8,831 bases of DNA, from contig JALZUL010000211.1 in NCBI GenBank assembly GCA_023301665.1, forward strand, positions 1 to 8,831, written 5' to 3'. The DNA comes from Ascidiaceihabitans sp. GTDB taxonomy: Bacteria; Pseudomonadota; Alphaproteobacteria; Rhodobacterales; Rhodobacteraceae. The notes under the pieces are model-generated. The model made no database searches. It was not told where the DNA came from and saw nothing but the letters and a program-made list of their open reading frames with translations. This document shows positions 6,726-8,831 of the stretch, piece by piece (the first letter of the stretch is position 1; every line of letters begins with the position of its first letter). Position numbers and translations under genes: made by a program.

Positions 6726-8050
6726 TTACCAACCTATGGCCTGCGGTAACCAAGTGGCGATGGCCGGAAAGTTGAAGAGCAAGAGAAGCGCCAAAGCCTG
6801 AATTCCGATGAACGGCAATACGCCTTGGTAAATCATGCCTGCCGTGATGCTGGGCGGTGCGGATCCTTTTAGGAAGAACAGAGCCCAGCCAAACGGCGGT
6901 GTCAAAAATGAGGTTTGGAGGTTCAAGGCGATCAATGCCGCCAGCCAGATCATGTCAGTGCCTTGTGTCACAAAGAAAGGCAAAAGAAGAGGCAGCGCGA
7001 TGTAGCTGATCTCAATCCATTCAAGGAAAAACCCAAGAACAAACAACAAGAGCATCAAAAAGATGATCGCGCCCGTCTCACCGCCCGGAAGCAGGTAAAG
7101 CATATCTTTGACAAGTTCTTCGCCCTGTAATCCGCGGAATGCGATTGCAAAGACTTGTGCTGCGACAAGAATGAAAAAGATCATGGCCGAGATGCGCAGC
7201 GCCCCATGAGCGGCGTCCCAGATGATTGGGACGGTTAGACGGCGGTAGAGCGCGGCAATTATGATGGAAAAGACCGCGCCGACGCTTGCCGCCTCTGTTG
7301 GGGCTGCGATGCCACCGATAATCGATCCTAGCACGCCACCGACCAACAAAAGTGGCGGTGCCAGCGCCACGACGGCTTTTCTTGCTAAGGCCCAACCGAC
7401 AAGGTCTGCTCGTTCAGAATCGGGGATTGGTGGCATTAGATCAGGTCGAAATTTTCCGTAGATCAAGATGAAGCCGATATAGAGTCCAGCCAACATTATT
7501 CCAGGCATCACTGCCGCGGCAAAAAGTGTTCCGACGCTTTCGCCCATGATGTCAGCCAATAGGATCAACACCAATGAGGGGGGGTAATCTGCCCCAAGGT
7601 GCCGGAGGCGCAAATCGCCCCTGAGGCAAGTCCCGGATCATAGCCTCGCTTAAGAAGGACAGGCAGGGTCAACATTGTTAATGTGGCAACGGTCGCTCCG
7701 ACAATGCCTGTTGATGCACCCATCAAAATACCAACAATAATCAACGCGACCGCCATGCCGCCGTTCAACCGCCCCGACAGACGGCCAACCACCTCAAGCA
7801 TGTCTTCGGCCACCCGAGATTTTTCTAGCATCACCCCCATAAACACAAAGAGAGGGATGGCTATGAATTCGTACTTTGTGACAACACCGTAGATCCGGGA
7901 TGGTACAAGGTTAAACAGGAAATCCCCAAACCCAAGCCACCCAAAAACGAAGCCGGCAACCGCAATGCCGATCCCCACGGGGATGCCCAACAAAAGCAAG
8001 AACATAAAGCCAATGATCAGGCCAACGGCCAGTAACTCCACTAGAGGCAT
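6726..8050 (-). pseudogene. dctM: TRAP transporter large permease, DctM type, split by a frameshift
   Basis: This is the large membrane subunit of the second TRAP transporter, expected to have 441 residues but broken into two frames. The first part runs from ATG 8050 to a TGA at 7567-7565 (161 codons) and reads correctly through SGTLGQITPP (149-158). The second part continues the family pattern SLVLILLADIMGESVG to TAA 6728-6726. Adding one base to the run at 7578-7584 joins them exactly into ITPPSLVLILL. Other family marks are GASTGIVGA (111-119), the APTEAASVGA segment, TPPFGWALFFL and FPAIATWLP near the C-terminus. The start overlaps the dctQ stop (TGATG) and has GGAAGGA upstream. Both halves are otherwise intact without further stops, so the lesion is recent, a sequencing error, or bypassed by slippage. 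The MPPIP and GGLPGRW-type signatures here and in dctQ point to the mannitol/chloroaromatic-like TRAP branch, a low-confidence label. Confidence 0.88.
7578..7584 (-). other. Homopolymer frameshift site in dctM
   Basis: Seven Gs on the + strand are seven Cs in the mRNA. Codons read ACC CCC CCT CAT TGG TGT TGA in the present frame; eight Cs would give ACC CCC CCC TCA TTG, which restores the conserved protein. C CCC CCT also fits the X XXY YYZ form of a -1 ribosomal slippery heptamer, and a one-base backward slip there would yield the same full-length protein. Confidence 0.75.
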
Positions 8051-8556
8051 CAGACTTCCTTCCGGATCGCGTCAAGTGCGCGTACAGCGTTGGCGGCGCA
8101 CTGAAGAGCTAGAAGTGCGAAAGCTATGGGTAAGAACCCTTTCAATACCCAGCGACCTGGCAAACCACCTGGATCAGGCGACCCTTCGAATAATGAGACC
8201 GAGTTTTCGACAAAACCGTAAGAATATTTGATCAGCAGAACTGCCATGATCGCGCCCAACATCATTGAGATGAAATCGACATAATGGCGAAGTTTAAGGG
8301 ACATTTTTTCATAAAGCATATCCACCCGCACATGCCCCTTTTCGAGCATCAGCACCACGATCCCCAACATCGCGACAGGGACAAGAAGATGCCATTCCAG
8401 CTCTTGCATCCAGACCGGAGCATTTCCAAATACGTAACGCCCTACAACGTTGAAAAAGATCAAACCTACCAATCCTAGCAGTAAGGCAGCGGCGACCTGG
8501 CTGATGAGGCGCGTCATAGCGTCGATAAAGGCGGCAAAGCGGAGAGCAGCAGTCAT
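8050..8556 (-). CDS. dctQ: TRAP transporter small permease, DctQ type
   Basis: This is the four-helix small membrane subunit that pairs with DctM in the inner membrane. It has 168 residues, typical of DctQ. Hydrophobic helices lie at about 18-38, 55-72, 92-114 and 137-157. Family marks are NVVGRYVFG (36-44), ELEWHL (52-57), GHVRVDML (74-81) and DPGGLPGRW (128-136). The ATG at 8556 has no clear ribosome site before it; Met13 is a possible alternative but is not better supported. The stop TGA shares its A with the dctM start, indicating translational coupling. It follows the binding-protein gene by 69 bases, with a hairpin between, giving the common order dctP-dctQ-dctM. Confidence 0.93.
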   Translation of the reverse strand: MTAALRFAAFIDAMTRLISQVAAALLLGLVGLIFFNVVGRYVFGNAPVWMQELEWHLLVPVAMLGIVVLMLEKGHVRVDMLYEKMSLKLRHYVDFISMMLGAIMAVLLIKYSYGFVENSVSLFEGSPDPGGLPGRWVLKGFLPIAFALLALQCAANAVRALDAIRKEV

Positions 8557-8589
8557 AATTTGGGACTCGTGTGTTTAAAGGAAGAGAGG

Positions 8590-8618
8590 TGGTTCGGGCA
8601 CCGAAGACGCCCGAACCA
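8590..8618 (-). terminator. Perfect 10-bp hairpin between dctP and dctQ
   Basis: TGGTTCGGGC and GCCCGAACCA pair fully around a nine-base loop, beginning seven bases after the dctP stop on the - strand. No T run follows in the direction of transcription, so it is more likely an intercistronic stabiliser or partial attenuator that keeps binding-protein mRNA above permease mRNA than a complete terminator. Confidence 0.6.
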
Positions 8619-8625
8619 AAAGGGA

Positions 8626-8831
8626 TTAGCGCAACTCGGAATGCCAGACTTTTTCCGAGGCATCTGCCCAAACATCATGGCTGGCTTTGAAGGCAAAATA
8701 ATTATCCATTACTTTTTTGAAGAGTGGGTCTGCAGCCCCCATTTCTTCGTAGACAGCTGTCATTTCGGTACGCAAAGCCTCTACAACGTCAGTGGGCAAC
8801 CTACGGACCTCGGTACCGCTTGCCTTGAATT
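8626..8831 (-). CDS. dctP: TRAP transporter solute-binding protein, DctP type (C-terminal end only)
   Basis: The last 67 complete codons of a second TRAP binding protein enter from the right edge and stop at TAA 8628-8626. Visible pieces are GTEVRRLPTDVVEALR near the window edge and then MGAADPLFKKVMDNYFAFKA, followed by a short tail ending in WHSELR. This matches the C-terminal helices of DctP proteins from the mannitol/chloroaromatic-like group, where VRRLP and DPLFKKV are common. The ligand-binding residues and signal peptide lie outside the window, so the substrate cannot be judged. It is the first visible gene of the - strand operon and is followed by dctQ and the frameshifted dctM. Confidence 0.85.
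   Translation of the reverse strand, partial: FKASGTEVRRLPTDVVEALRTEMTAVYEEMGAADPLFKKVMDNYFAFKASHDVWADASEKVWHSELR

Overview
This window looks like chromosome of a marine alphaproteobacterium of the Rhodobacterales (Roseobacter-like) type. The evidence is two TRAP transporters side by side, a Tat-exported TRAP binding protein, tight gene spacing with overlapping starts and stops, and protein sequences of roseobacter style. The genus cannot be named from sequence alone.

The left two thirds (1-5699, + strand) read as one catabolic operon: the 3' part of a TRAP large permease (dctM), a TRAP binding protein (dctP), a glutamine-synthetase-like amide ligase, an aldehyde dehydrogenase and an iron-type alcohol dehydrogenase. 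The last three genes are 6 and 3 bases apart. The set fits uptake of a small amine or amino alcohol, gamma-glutamylation of its amino group, then oxidation alcohol to aldehyde to acid. Ethanolamine is the best guess; a gamma-glutamyl pathway for ethanolamine as nitrogen source linked to a TRAP binding protein has been described, as I recall it. No gamma-glutamyl hydrolase lies in the window. The 100-base gap between dctP and the ligase gene holds a perfect hairpin and three 11-base tandem repeats.

The right third (5844-8831, - strand) is a second operon converging on the first. In transcription order it has the 3' end of another dctP, dctQ, dctM, a doubtful 70-codon ORF and a GntR/FCD regulator. 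The second dctM is split by a one-base deficit in a run of seven Gs (seven Cs on the coding strand) at 7578-7584. The site also matches the form of a -1 slippery heptamer, so error, mutation and recoding all remain possible. A hairpin follows this dctP too. A perfect 10-base palindrome just upstream of the regulator start is a candidate operator.

The 144 bases between the converging operons hold only a weak terminator-like stem-loop. I see no tRNA, rRNA, CRISPR array, insertion sequence or phage gene.
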